Assembly (NCBI GenBank): GCA_963744105.1
Contig: CAVUSJ010000002.1
Coordinates: forward strand, 124,001-188,000
Source of the DNA: DASUPK01 sp963744105
Lineage (GTDB): Bacteria; Actinomycetota; Thermoleophilia; Solirubrobacterales; 70-9
Direction: 5' to 3'
DNA length: 64,000 nt
Made by a program: the position numbers and the translations under genes. Positions 32,836 to 41,228 of this stretch are shown here, piece by piece. The notes below the pieces were generated by a model. That model saw nothing but the letters and a program-made list of their open reading frames with translations, was not told the origin of the DNA and did no database searches. Numbering within the stretch: the stretch's first letter is position 1; the number at the start of each line of letters is the position of its first letter.

Positions 32836-33333
32836 CTACGGAGGCGGAGGCGCGCCCTCGGAGGCGACCTTCGAGAGGCCCTCGAGCCAGCGCTGGTGCA
32901 CCCGCACCATCGTCGGCCGCAGCACCGGCTTCGCCAGCTGGATGCCCCAGCCCTTCTGGGTCTCCTCGGTCCGGACGAAGGTGCCGCCAGACTGGCGCTT
33001 CAGCACCCAGCCGTGGTAGCCCCGGCCGCCGATCACGCTCGCGTCCCAGGAGATCCGCTGGCCGGGCTCGTACTCGACCACCTCAGAGGTGACGAAGGCG
33101 CCGAAGCTGAACCAGCGAAAGCGGCTGCCCAGCTCGAGCTTGGGCCAGGGCCCACCGAGGTGCTTGATGAACTTCGCGTTCGAGTAGTACCTCGACCAGA
33201 GGTCCGGGCGGCAGATCCAGGCCCAGACGACCTCGGGCTCCGCCGGGATCTGGAGCTCGTTCACCGCATGGAACGCGGACTCCTCGGGGCGGTGCCCCTC
33301 CGGCCAGTTGATCACCGTGTCGCCGTCGGCCAC
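32836..33333 (-). CDS. SRPBCC family protein
   Basis: 165 aa starting GTG 33333. FHAVNELQIPAEPEVVWAWICRPDLWSRYYSNA gives the first strand-helix pair of the START-like fold; ELGSRFRWFSFGAFVTSEVVEYEPGQRISWDA gives the sheet; and the end has a long helix (VRVHQRWLEGLSKVAS). Likely binds a lipid or aromatic ligand. It is a paralogue in fold only of the protein at 5077. Confidence 0.8.
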   Translation of the reverse strand: MADGDTVINWPEGHRPEESAFHAVNELQIPAEPEVVWAWICRPDLWSRYYSNAKFIKHLGGPWPKLELGSRFRWFSFGAFVTSEVVEYEPGQRISWDASVIGGRGYHGWVLKRQSGGTFVRTEETQKGWGIQLAKPVLRPTMVRVHQRWLEGLSKVASEGAPPPP

Positions 33334-33353
33334 CGGCGAAACCTACCCGTCCG

Positions 33354-33533
33354 TCAGTGGATGTGCAGGTTGACGTCGAAGAGCAGGATCAGCGGCCACA
33401 GCAGGATTGCCAGCAGGGCCGACACGATCTGCCCGATCGTGTGGTGATGGATGTAGTTGTGATCCCCGGCTACGAACACGCCCACCACCAGATAGATGAT
33501 GGTGAGCAGGCCAGGCCCGCCGCGTCGATACAC
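33354..33533 (-). CDS. Small membrane protein with histidine-rich loop (59 aa)
   Basis: GTG 33533. Two membrane segments (LLTIIYLVVGVFVAG and IVSALLAILLWPLILLF) joined by a short loop DHNYIHHHTIGQ and ending NLHIH. The organisation matches small actinobacterial membrane proteins annotated as hypothetical. The His cluster could bind metal. It begins 7 bp after the stop of the 87-aa gene. Confidence 0.6.
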   Translation of the reverse strand: MYRRGGPGLLTIIYLVVGVFVAGDHNYIHHHTIGQIVSALLAILLWPLILLFDVNLHIH

Positions 33534-33539
33534 GGCCGG

Positions 33540-33803
33540 CTAGCGCCTGTCGCCTGGCTGGACTTCCTCTGCCCGGTCCTCGTGACGGCTGGCTCGCTCC
33601 TCCTCGGCCTGCGCGGCCTCCTTGAGCTCATCAGCCTTCTCACGATGTCCGGCAGCCATCGAGCGGTGGCCTTCCGCCTCCGCCTCCAGCCTGCGCATTT
33701 CGCGTTCCCGGGCGATCCTTCGCCTCTTGGTGATCCGCGCGATGGCGAACAGCACGACTGCCACCACCACGACAGCGATCACGATGATCACGATTGTTGA
33801 CAT
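33540..33803 (-). CDS. Membrane-anchored coiled-coil protein (87 aa)
   Basis: One N-terminal membrane helix (IVIIVIAVVVVAVVLFAIARI) then a highly charged helix (RRRIAREREMRRLEAEAEGHR, MAAGHREKADELKEAAQAEEERA). The charged part faces the cytoplasm by the positive-inside rule. No family assignment. Start ATG 33803; likely in one transcript with the 59-aa membrane protein. Confidence 0.65.
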   Translation of the reverse strand: MSTIVIIVIAVVVVAVVLFAIARITKRRRIAREREMRRLEAEAEGHRSMAAGHREKADELKEAAQAEEERASRHEDRAEEVQPGDRR

Positions 33804-33862
33804 GGCTCATGGGTACCCGGCTCCCGCAGCCGGAAACGCCCGATCGTTAGGGTCCCATTGAG

Positions 33863-34312
33863 ATGAGCGAAGCCCTGTACCACAAGCCCGACTGGTTCAC
33901 CCGCAACGTCTTCAACCCCTTCGTCGCCGTGCTCCACAAGCTGGGCCTGAGCGTCCAGGGCTCGCAGACCCTCGCGGTCCGCGGCCGCAAGAGCGGCGAG
34001 ATGCGGAGCAACCCGGTCAACCCGTTCGAGCTCAACGGCCGCACCTACCTGCTCGCGCCTCGCGGGACCACGCAGTGGGTGCGCAACCTGCGCGTCGCGA
34101 AGGAGGGGGAGCTTCACCGCGGCCGCAAGGTCCGCCACTTCAGCGCCGAGGAGGTCCCGGACCAGGACAAGCTCCCGCTCATGCGCCTCTACATGGACAA
34201 GTGGTCCTGGGAGGTGAAGGGCTTCCTCGGCATCGACGCGAAGGCGTCTGACGAGGAGATCAAGCGGATCCTGCCGGACCACCCGGCCTTCGTGCTCACC
34301 TTCAGAGACTGA
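33863..34312 (+). CDS. Deazaflavin-dependent (DDN-type) nitroreductase-family oxidoreductase
   Basis: 149 aa. LAVRGRKSGEMRSNPVNPFELNGRTYLLAPRGTTQWVRNLR (in parts) is the DDN/F420 split-barrel signature (L.t.GRkSG..r..p....G....v...G....W..NL). It probably binds F420 and reduces quinones or other electrophiles. Start ATG 33863. The stop is immediately followed by the convergent catalase-like gene. Confidence 0.87.
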   Translation: MSEALYHKPDWFTRNVFNPFVAVLHKLGLSVQGSQTLAVRGRKSGEMRSNPVNPFELNGRTYLLAPRGTTQWVRNLRVAKEGELHRGRKVRHFSAEEVPDQDKLPLMRLYMDKWSWEVKGFLGIDAKASDEEIKRILPDHPAFVLTFRD

Positions 34313-35245
34313 TCAGGCGCAGCGGCGGTCGATCGAGACCGAGTAGGCCTTCGGCCGCGCCGCGAGGATCGGGTCCTCCGAGGGCTCGATGCCGTCGGTG
34401 AGCCGCATCGGGTCGAAGACCAGCGGCTCGTCGGGCGTCTCCGGGTTCTCGACCACCTCGGTGAGCTCGAGCTCGCCGAGCTCGACCACCTCGCGCTCGC
34501 CCTCCCATTCGTGGGTCGGGTCGTCGAGCGGGTCGTCTTCCTTCGCGAGCGTGAACTCCAGGGTGAACCGGGCGATGCCCGAGCCGAGCCGCTCGCGGAT
34601 CTCCTCCTGGAGGTAGTTGCGCGGGGCCGCGTCGCGCTGCTCGTCCGTCAGGTATTCCAGGCCCTCCTCCGGCTCCCAGGCGTAGCGGCCCCAGTGCCTG
34701 CCGCCGTCCGCGTCGATCAGGCAGAAGGCGTGGAGGGCGCGGTAGTCGGAGGTCGCAAAGCTCGTCGTCGGAGCCAGCTTGCCCATGCTCTTCTGGATGG
34801 CGATGCCCGTCTCCGGATGCTCGCCGAGAAAGGCGCCGAGCTTCTCGGCGTCGGGGTGCCCGGTCTCGGGGTTCGGGATCCGGGCCCGGGTGAACGCAAG
34901 GAAGTCCTCCGGGGTCCGGACCATGAAGACGGCGAGCGGCACCGATACGACGTCCGTCTCGCTCCCGTCGGGAAGGTGGAACTTGACCGCCATCCCGCGG
35001 CCGGCGATCGGATGCGCGTCCGAGGTGTGGGGATCCCCGCTGGCGTTCGAGAAGCGGACGGTCACCTCGACGGGATCGCCCTGGAGATGAGCGGCACGCG
35101 AGAGCTTCGACGCCTCCGGGGTGGGGGTGAAGGTGCCCCTGCAGACGGTCCCCTTGGCGTGGACGGCGCGATGGCCCGGATACGGCCCGCCGTTCGCGGC
35201 GTTGAGCGCGTCCACGATCTCCTCCCAGAGCGTTGCGGTCGGCAC
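34313..35245 (-). CDS. Catalase-family peroxidase
   Basis: 310 aa, shorter than true catalases. HRAVHAKGTVCRGTFTPTPEA holds the distal His region, VTVRFSNASGDPHTSDAHPIAGRGMAVKFHLPDG (in parts) the conserved core with the catalytic Asn region, and RPKAYSVSIDRR the proximal Tyr motif. This matches the small catalase-related SrpA-type heme peroxidases. It probably removes peroxides with an organic donor. Start GTG 35245. Convergent with the 33863 gene. Confidence 0.85.
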   Translation of the reverse strand: MPTATLWEEIVDALNAANGGPYPGHRAVHAKGTVCRGTFTPTPEASKLSRAAHLQGDPVEVTVRFSNASGDPHTSDAHPIAGRGMAVKFHLPDGSETDVVSVPLAVFMVRTPEDFLAFTRARIPNPETGHPDAEKLGAFLGEHPETGIAIQKSMGKLAPTTSFATSDYRALHAFCLIDADGGRHWGRYAWEPEEGLEYLTDEQRDAAPRNYLQEEIRERLGSGIARFTLEFTLAKEDDPLDDPTHEWEGEREVVELGELELTEVVENPETPDEPLVFDPMRLTDGIEPSEDPILAARPKAYSVSIDRRCA

Positions 35246-35282
35246 GAGACGCAGACTAGTTCAGTACCGCGAAGATGACCCG

Positions 35283-35693
35283 GTGATCCTGATCTACGAC
35301 TCCGACTGCGGGTTCTGCCGCTGGTGCCTCGGCAAGGTGCTCGCCTGGGACCGCCGCCGTGTCATCAGGCCGGTCGCGCTCGGCACCGAGGAGGCCAATC
35401 GCCTGCTCGGCGACATGCCGAGGGACGAGCAGTTCTCCTCCTGGCATCTGGTGGACGATGACGGCCTCCACTCGGCGGGTGCCGGCTTTCCGCCGTTGCT
35501 GCGCCGGCTGCCCGGTGGCCGCCCGTTCGCCGCCGTCGCGGGCAGGTTCCCGGGCGCGACCGAGCGCGGCTACCGCTTCGTCTCGGGCAACCGCGGCCTG
35601 TGGGGCAAGGTGGTCACCGACGGCGCCAAGAGACGCGCCGACGAACGGATCGCTCGGCATCAGGTCGCGGCCACGAGCGGCCGCCCCACATAA
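35283..35693 (+). CDS. DCC-family thiol-disulfide oxidoreductase-like protein (DUF393)
   Basis: 136 aa from GTG 35283. ILIYDSDCGFCRWCLGKVLAWD contains the D-C-x-x-C (here DCGFC) motif that names the family; WHLVDDDGLHSAGAGFPPLLRRLPGG is the following conserved block. A redox-active thioredoxin-like fold is expected; the substrate is unknown. The last codons (RHQVAATSGRP) coincide with a DNA repeat also found at 61227-61255. Confidence 0.85.
   Translation: MILIYDSDCGFCRWCLGKVLAWDRRRVIRPVALGTEEANRLLGDMPRDEQFSSWHLVDDDGLHSAGAGFPPLLRRLPGGRPFAAVAGRFPGATERGYRFVSGNRGLWGKVVTDGAKRRADERIARHQVAATSGRPT
35656..35684. repeat. 29-nt repeat between convergent genes (copy 1)
   Basis: 26/29 identical to 61227-61255 and containing AGCGGCCGC. 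It lies at the end of the DCC gene and precedes further GC-rich inverted repeats (to about 35745) before the ABC permease end. Possibly a REP/terminator-like element. Confidence 0.5.
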
Positions 35694-35748
35694 GTCGCTC
35701 CGGGCTTCGCCCTGCGCTCCAAAGCGGAGCGGCCTGGTGGCCGCTTAG

Positions 35749-36519
35749 CTAGCCGGCGGCCTCGGCCTGCCGCAGGCCGCGGAACATGAAGACCGTGACC
35801 ACGGCGAGCAGGGCGAAGATGATGCCGAGCGTCGCGAGGTAATCCGTTCCGGTTCCCGCAATCAGGTCGCGGGACGTCTCCATCACGTGGGTCGCGGGGT
35901 TGAACGGTGCGACCGCGTGGACCCAACCGCCCAGGAGCTGGCGGGGCACGTAGACCGGTGCGAGGAAGAGGAAGAGGAAGACCGGCACCTGCATCAGCGG
36001 GGTCGCCTGCAGGCTGCGGAAGCGGAGCGCCACCCCCGCAGCGAAGAGCAGGCCGGTGACGTTGATGATCGCGGCGAGCCCGTACATCCCGAACAGGTCG
36101 AGCCCGTTGCCGCCGATGTTCATCCCGACCAGCAGGCCGACCAGCGTGACCCCGGTGATCGTGATCGCGGCCCGGATCATGGCGACAGCGCCGTAACCGA
36201 GAACGAGCGCGCTGCGGTGCGGCGTCGCCAGCAACAGCCGGCGGCCGAAGCCGAACTGGAAGTCGGCTGCGATCGAGAAGCCGCTGAAGACGCCGCCGAA
36301 GGCCGCGCTCTGACAGAGGACGAAGGCGAAGATGAACGAGGTGTAGCCGGGGCCGTAGTCGAAGCCCGGCACGTTGCTGACCGCCGACAGGCCGCCGGCG
36401 AACGCCGTGAAGAAGAAGAGCGGCATCAGCATCGGCGGCAGGAAGAGCAGCGGGTTCGTGATCAGGCTGTGCAGCAGACGCCAGGCCAGCCCACCGGCAA
36501 CCGAGAAGTAGCGCCTCAT
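35749..36519 (-). CDS. ABC-2 type exporter permease (DrrB-like)
   Basis: 256 aa with six membrane segments (LITNPLLFLPPMLMPLFFFTAF, TSFIFAFVLCQSAAFGGVFSG and others) and the ABC-2 permease order. RDLIAGTGTDYLATLGIIFALL near the end is typical of DrrB-family. It starts ATG 36519, overlapping the preceding permease by ATGA. Works with the ATPase at 37337 and the second permease to export an unknown, probably hydrophobic compound. Confidence 0.87.
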   Translation of the reverse strand: MRRYFSVAGGLAWRLLHSLITNPLLFLPPMLMPLFFFTAFAGGLSAVSNVPGFDYGPGYTSFIFAFVLCQSAAFGGVFSGFSIAADFQFGFGRRLLLATPHRSALVLGYGAVAMIRAAITITGVTLVGLLVGMNIGGNGLDLFGMYGLAAIINVTGLLFAAGVALRFRSLQATPLMQVPVFLFLFLAPVYVPRQLLGGWVHAVAPFNPATHVMETSRDLIAGTGTDYLATLGIIFALLAVVTVFMFRGLRQAEAAG

Positions 36520-37337
36520 GTGCGGGCCATCCTCTCCTTCAGGCCGGTGGAGGCGAAGTACAGGCCGATCGCGAGGATGCCGAGCGAGCAGCCGAAGCCG
36601 AGCGCCAGGGCTTCGCCGTCCCAGCCGTAGACCAGGAGGGAGCGGAGCCCCTCGACCATGTAGCTGACGGGGTTGTAGGTCGCGACCTCGCGGAACCAGT
36701 CGGTCTGGATCAGGTTGCGGGGCAGGCTCATCGAGCTCATGAAAAGGAAGACGAAGATCAGGGGGAAGAGGCTCTGGACCTTCTCCGGGGCGTCGACGCG
36801 CATCCCGACCGCGAGCCCGATGCTCCCGAAGGCCAGGCAGATGCAGACCGCCAGCGCGATCATCACCAGCGCACCGGAGAAGCCGGCCGCGATGTGGGCG
36901 CCGGCGAGGAGCCCGACGGAGATGTAGGTGGCGGCCTGGAAGAGGCCGAGGGTGAGCGTGCCCGCGAGCTGCCCGGCCACCAACGCCGTGGGGTGGAGCG
37001 GGGTCAGCTGCAGGCGGTTGAAGAAGCCGCCCTGGTTGTCCTCGGCGAGGTTCTGGCCGGTCCCGATCACCGCGAAGACGCCCGCCTGAATGAACGCGAA
37101 GGCGAGCGCGAAGGTGACGTAGGAGTCGGTCGGGAAGCCGGGCAGCGAGGTCGCCGACTTCAAGCCGACGGAGTTGATCGCCAGCAGGATCAGCGGGAAC
37201 GTCGTCGCCGGAATGACCGCGGCGGGCTGGCGGACGGTTCGCTTGATCGAGCGACGGGCGAGCTCGGGCGCCTGAGTCCAGATCGACGGGTGCTCCCGGA
37301 TCGGGGCCGCGCCAATGGGTACCGCTGCCGCCTCCAT
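36516..37337 (-). CDS. ABC-2 type exporter permease
   Basis: 273 aa. Six membrane segments and NPVSYMVEGLRSLL, the DrrB/ABC-2 C-terminal signature. The N-terminal cytoplasmic stretch ends RRSIKRTVRQPAAVIPATTFPL. The start codon shares one base with the ATPase stop (TGATG). Two different permeases with one ATPase suggest a heterodimeric exporter. Confidence 0.87.
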   Translation of the reverse strand: MEAAAVPIGAAPIREHPSIWTQAPELARRSIKRTVRQPAAVIPATTFPLILLAINSVGLKSATSLPGFPTDSYVTFALAFAFIQAGVFAVIGTGQNLAEDNQGGFFNRLQLTPLHPTALVAGQLAGTLTLGLFQAATYISVGLLAGAHIAAGFSGALVMIALAVCICLAFGSIGLAVGMRVDAPEKVQSLFPLIFVFLFMSSMSLPRNLIQTDWFREVATYNPVSYMVEGLRSLLVYGWDGEALALGFGCSLGILAIGLYFASTGLKERMART

Positions 37338-38374
37338 CAGGCGGGTGACCCCTCGAGCACGGCCTCGTGCTCCCCGGTGCCGGCCTCAGGCTCCGCGGCG
37401 CCGGCTCCCTCGAGCGAGCGCCCGGTCTTCGCGAGGAAGACGTCGTTGAGGCTCGCCTCGTGCAGCTCGAGGTTGGCAACGCGCACTCCGGCCTGGTCGA
37501 ACGCGCGGATGATGTTCGCCAGCTGCTCGCCTCCGTCGGCGTCGAGCCTGACGGCGGCGCCCTGTGGAGTGCCGGGAACGAGCTCACCGAAGGGCCGGAG
37601 CAGCTCCGCGGCGCGATCGTGGTCAGAGTGGTCTGCCGGCACGACCTCCACGGTCGGGCGGCCAACCTCTGCCTTGAGGGCGTCCGGTGTCCCGGCGGCC
37701 ACGATCTTGCCGTGGTCGATGATCCCGAGGTGGTCGGCGAGCTGGTCGGCCTCCTCGAGGTACTGGGTGGTGAGGAAGACGGTCATGCCCTCGTCGCGGG
37801 AGAGATGGGCGACCTCATCCCAGAGCGCGGTGCGACTCTGGATGTCGAGACCGGTGGTCGGCTCGTCGAGGAAGAGGACCCGCGGGCCGTGCAGCAGCGC
37901 GAGCGCAAGATCGAGCCGGCGCTTCATCCCGCCCGAATAGCCGCCGACCTTCCGGTCGGCTGCCTCGGCGAGGCCGACCCGCTCGATCAGCTCGTCGCCG
38001 CGCTTGGTGCGGTCGGCCTTCTTCATGCCGTGGAGGGCGCCCTGCAGGCGCATGTGCTCGCGGGCACTCAAGTTTGGATCGAGCGCGGCCTCCTGAAGGG
38101 CGGCGCCGATCGAGTCGCGAACGGAGGCTCCCTCCTCGACGACGTCGAAGCCGGCGACGCGGGCGCTTCCCGCGGTGGGCGGGAGGAGGGTGGTGAGCAT
38201 GTGAACCGTGGTCGACTTGCCCGCCCCGTTCGGGCCGAGGAAGCCGTAGATCTCACCGGGCCGCACCGCGAAGTCGATGCCGTCAACGGCGCGGACCCCG
38301 CCCTTGAACTCTCGGACGAGTCCCGTGACCTCGATTCCGTTCGAGTCCGTCTGGACGCCGTTCCTGCTCTGCAT
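37337..38374 (-). CDS. ABC exporter ATPase, DrrA family
   Basis: 345 aa starting ATG 38374. Walker A GPNGAGKSTTVHM, Q-loop ALQEAALDPNL, signature YSGGMKRRLDLALAL, Walker B VLFLDEPTTGLD and H-loop FLTTQYLEEADQL are intact. The C-terminal domain (LNDVFLAKTGRSLEG) matches daunorubicin-resistance DrrA-type ATPases. Divergent from a MarR regulator across a 37-bp dyad that overlaps the promoter, so expression is probably MarR-controlled. Confidence 0.92.
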   Translation of the reverse strand: MQSRNGVQTDSNGIEVTGLVREFKGGVRAVDGIDFAVRPGEIYGFLGPNGAGKSTTVHMLTTLLPPTAGSARVAGFDVVEEGASVRDSIGAALQEAALDPNLSAREHMRLQGALHGMKKADRTKRGDELIERVGLAEAADRKVGGYSGGMKRRLDLALALLHGPRVLFLDEPTTGLDIQSRTALWDEVAHLSRDEGMTVFLTTQYLEEADQLADHLGIIDHGKIVAAGTPDALKAEVGRPTVEVVPADHSDHDRAAELLRPFGELVPGTPQGAAVRLDADGGEQLANIIRAFDQAGVRVANLELHEASLNDVFLAKTGRSLEGAGAAEPEAGTGEHEAVLEGSPA

Positions 38375-38417
38375 CCGGATTCCCCCTCCGGTGTGGTCGC
38401 TTGCGAAGGACGGCAGT

Positions 38418-38454
38418 ATACATAGATAGTTGAACCTTGCAACCTTGTATGTAT
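38418..38454. promoter_or_regulatory. 37-bp nested dyad between the ABC exporter and marR
   Basis: Outer arms ATACATA (38418-38424) and TATGTAT (38448-38454), and inner arms GTTG (38429-38432) and CAAC (38440-38443), share the same centre at 38436. This AT-rich dyad lies between divergent starts (38374 and 38483) and is an ideal MarR dimer-pair site controlling both. Confidence 0.72.
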
Positions 38455-38482
38455 CAAACTTTCCGAGTACCATCCCTCCCAC

Positions 38483-39025
38483 ATGGCCAAGCCGAAGGAC
38501 TCAGAAAAGGGGCGCGCGGGGCCAGGGCCGGGCTCATGGCTCGCCGGCGAGCTGGGCCGCACCGATCCGGGCAGCCAGGCCTGGAGCCTGATGCACTGGC
38601 TCATGGTCACGAACAAGCACCGGATGTTCGCGATGGCCCAGGAGTTCGAGCTCGCGCCGCAGCAGATGATCGCCCTCCGCATGCTCGCGTCCGGCCCCCG
38701 CAAGATGAGCGAGCTGGCCCAGGCCCTCTTCTGCGACAACTCGAACGTCACCGGGATCGTCGACCGCCTCGAGGAGCGCGGCCTGGTGCGCCGGGAGGCC
38801 GCCGAGGGCGACCGCCGGGTGAAGCTGCTCGTCCTCACCAAGGAAGGTGAGCGGGTGAGGATTGAGATCACCAAGCGGATGGCCGAGCCGCCTCCGCCGC
38901 TCGCCTCGCTCTCGGAGAAGGACCAGCGCCAGCTCCGCGACATCCTGCAGCGCGCGGTCGAGGGCATCACGGACGCCGAGGCGGCCGACGCCCTCGCGGG
39001 CAAGGCGCCCGCCGGGACAGCCTGA
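38483..39025 (+). CDS. MarR-family transcriptional regulator
   Basis: 180 aa. The winged helix is clear: LAPQQMIALRMLASGPRKMSELAQALFCDNSNVTGIVDRLEERGLVRREAAEGDRRVKLLVLT (in parts), with the DRR wing. Dimerisation helices flank it. It most likely represses the adjacent exporter and itself until a small ligand binds. Start ATG 38483. Confidence 0.9.
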   Translation: MAKPKDSEKGRAGPGPGSWLAGELGRTDPGSQAWSLMHWLMVTNKHRMFAMAQEFELAPQQMIALRMLASGPRKMSELAQALFCDNSNVTGIVDRLEERGLVRREAAEGDRRVKLLVLTKEGERVRIEITKRMAEPPPPLASLSEKDQRQLRDILQRAVEGITDAEAADALAGKAPAGTA

Positions 39026-39032
39026 ATCCGGG

Positions 39033-40124
39033 CTAGGTGACCTCGGGGGCCGGGGTGGGCCCGCCGGCCTCCTCCTCGGCGGCGGTGATCTCGCGGCGGT
39101 ACTCGCGGTACTCGTGCGCGGCGATCTGCAGCGACGCCGCCGCCGGGATGGCGAGGATGGCGCCGAGGATGCCGAACAGGGTGCTCCCGAAGAGCACGGC
39201 GACGAGGACGATGAAGGCCTCGATCTTCGTCGCCCGCTTCTGGATTTGCGGCTGGATCAGGTAGTTCTCGACCTGCTGGTAGACGATCGCGAAGATCACC
39301 CAGATGATCAGCGCGATCGGGAAGTTGACGAAGGCGGTGACGATCGCCACCAGGAACGCGGCGATGGTTGCGCCGACGACGGGAATCAGGTCGAAGACGA
39401 AGATCACCACCGAGAGGGGGCCGGCGAACGGCACTCCGAGGATGGTCAACATGATGAACGCGGAGAGGCCGGCGATCGTGGCCTGGAGCAGCGCCCCGCC
39501 CACGTAGTTGCCGACGGCATTGGCGATCCGCTGCAACGTTCGCTCGATGCGCTCGGCGTGCTCTGGTCTCTGCATTCGGATGAAGTTCTCGATCCATCTC
39601 GGCCCGGCAGCCACCATGAAGATGCTGAGGATGAAGATCGTCAGCCCAGCGAAGACTGAGCTGACGAGCCCGAAGCCGATGTCGCGCAGGACTCCGGCGG
39701 CGTCGCCGGCCTTGCTCGGCAGCTTGTTCGCCTCGTCGGAGAGCTTCTGGGTGATGTCGTACTTGTTGTTGAGGTCGTTGAGGGTCTTGTTCTTGTGGAC
39801 GTAATCCTCGACATCGTGCACGTAGCTGGGGGCGTTGGTTGCCACGTCGCTCACCTGGTTGACGATCGGCGGTACGAGCACGGCGCCCAGGCCGATCGGG
39901 ATCAGCAGCATCCCGACGTAGACCAGCGTGATCGCCAGCCCCCGCTTCATGTAGCGCTGGAAGAAGTTGACGGGGCCGGCCAGGGCGACGGCCAGGAAGG
40001 CCGCGATGATCAGCCAGCTGATCGGCTGGCGCAGCAGGTAGATGACGTAGAGGACGAGCACGACCCCGGCCACAACAAGCACGTTGCGGGCGATCGCGCG
40101 CGCTGGAGAGTCGATTTTCGGCAT
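39033..40124 (-). CDS. AI-2E family (TqsA/PerM-like) membrane protein
   Basis: 363 aa with about eight membrane segments. Conserved elements include LLRQPISWLIIAAFLAVALAGPVNFFQR, YVGGALLQATIAGLSAFI, LIPVVGATIAAFLVAIV and GSTLFGILGAILAIPAAASLQI, all in AI-2E/PerM order. A large extracytoplasmic loop carries KTLNDLNNKYDI. Start ATG 40124 (the open frame extends further upstream without homology). Substrate unknown; the AI-2 link is only a family name. Confidence 0.88.
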   Translation of the reverse strand: MPKIDSPARAIARNVLVVAGVVLVLYVIYLLRQPISWLIIAAFLAVALAGPVNFFQRYMKRGLAITLVYVGMLLIPIGLGAVLVPPIVNQVSDVATNAPSYVHDVEDYVHKNKTLNDLNNKYDITQKLSDEANKLPSKAGDAAGVLRDIGFGLVSSVFAGLTIFILSIFMVAAGPRWIENFIRMQRPEHAERIERTLQRIANAVGNYVGGALLQATIAGLSAFIMLTILGVPFAGPLSVVIFVFDLIPVVGATIAAFLVAIVTAFVNFPIALIIWVIFAIVYQQVENYLIQPQIQKRATKIEAFIVLVAVLFGSTLFGILGAILAIPAAASLQIAAHEYREYRREITAAEEEAGGPTPAPEVT

Positions 40125-40244
40125 GCCGACCCTCTCTATTCGCGCCCGGCATCCCCCTTCCTGGGCACGAAATCCCAGGAAACCGGCTGAGGAAAAGAGG
40201 CCCGTTGGTGAGTTTCCGTCCCCCGTTGGTCGGTAATTCACCAA

Positions 40245-40715
40245 TCAGTTGACCTGAACGCCCGCCTCCTGAAAGATCGAAGTCCATTCGCTCATTCGCG
40301 CCGGCCTCAGGACCCCCCGGCTCGTGACTCCACCGCCCTCGAAGCGATAGCGGAGCCTATTCGCCGCGACTCGTTCTAGGCGCACCGTCCCGGTCCCCTT
40401 GCACTGACCGCCCGCCCCGCTCTTGATGGTCTCAGTGAAGACGTAGCTCCCGGTCCCGTCGCCGCCGCTGTCGAGCCTCCATTCGCCCGCGCAGTCGATA
40501 CCGGTGTAAGCCACCTTCCCGGCGCCGTCGAAGATCAGGACCGCCACCCGGAAGGGCGGCAATCCTGCCTGGGTGAGCGTCCCGGTCCATTGACCGGCGA
40601 TCTCCTGGGTCGCGCCGGCCTTCGTTGCCGGTGTTGACTTCGAATCGCTCCCACCGCAACCAGCGAGCAGGAGCGCGAGCGCCGAGCACGGAATGACCAG
40701 CCACCGGACGAGCAC
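40245..40715 (-). CDS. Lipoprotein (156 aa)
   Basis: GTG start. Signal peptide with lipobox LLAGC (Cys 20), then a Ser/Thr-rich linker and a beta-rich domain (QWTGTLTQAGLPPFRVAVLIFDGAGKVAYTG, in parts; GSYVFTETIKSG; GTVRLERVAANRLRYRFEGG). It is thus a lipid-anchored, extracytoplasmic protein. Function unknown. Confidence 0.75.
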   Translation of the reverse strand: MLVRWLVIPCSALALLLAGCGGSDSKSTPATKAGATQEIAGQWTGTLTQAGLPPFRVAVLIFDGAGKVAYTGIDCAGEWRLDSGGDGTGSYVFTETIKSGAGGQCKGTGTVRLERVAANRLRYRFEGGGVTSRGVLRPARMSEWTSIFQEAGVQVN

Positions 40716-40739
40716 AGCGACAGCCTAGTATCGGCCGAG

Positions 40740-41228
40740 ATGTCACCCGAACCAGTCGCCGAGGGTCCGCGCGAGCTCGCGGAAGGGGTCGAGGTCCGGC
40801 CCGCCCGCGAGGACGAGATCGACGAGCTCATGCCGTTGATGCGCGCCTATTGCGAGTTCTACGAGTCCTCGCCGACCGACGAAGGGCTTCGGAAGATGCT
40901 GGAAACGCTGATCGCCGAGCCCACGCAGGGTGCGGTCTTCATCGCCCGGGAGGGTGAGCGCGCGGTCGGCGTTGCCACGCTCGATTGGAAATGGTCGAGC
41001 CTGAAGGGCGCGCGGATCGGCTATCTCGAGGACCTCTTCGTGGACCCGGATGCACGGGGAGGCGGGATCGCCGACGCCCTGATCGAGATCTGCGCCGATC
41101 GGTGCCGCGAGCTCGGGATGCGGGCGTTGCAGTGGGCGACCATGCCGGACAACCACCGCGCGCAGAAGGTCTACAACCGCACCGGGGCAGAGGCCGAGAC
41201 CCTGCTCGAGTACGACCTCGAGCTGTGA
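40740..41228 (+). CDS. GNAT-family N-acetyltransferase
   Basis: 162 aa. EVRPAREDEIDELMPLMRAYCEFY opens the fold. IGYLEDLFVDPDARGGGIADALIE contains the acetyl-CoA pyrophosphate loop (R-G-G-G-I-A) and NHRAQKVYNRTGAEA the C-terminal motif B. It acetylates an amine substrate that the sequence does not reveal. Its stop overlaps the hydrolase GTG (GTGA). Confidence 0.87.
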   Translation: MSPEPVAEGPRELAEGVEVRPAREDEIDELMPLMRAYCEFYESSPTDEGLRKMLETLIAEPTQGAVFIAREGERAVGVATLDWKWSSLKGARIGYLEDLFVDPDARGGGIADALIEICADRCRELGMRALQWATMPDNHRAQKVYNRTGAEAETLLEYDLEL

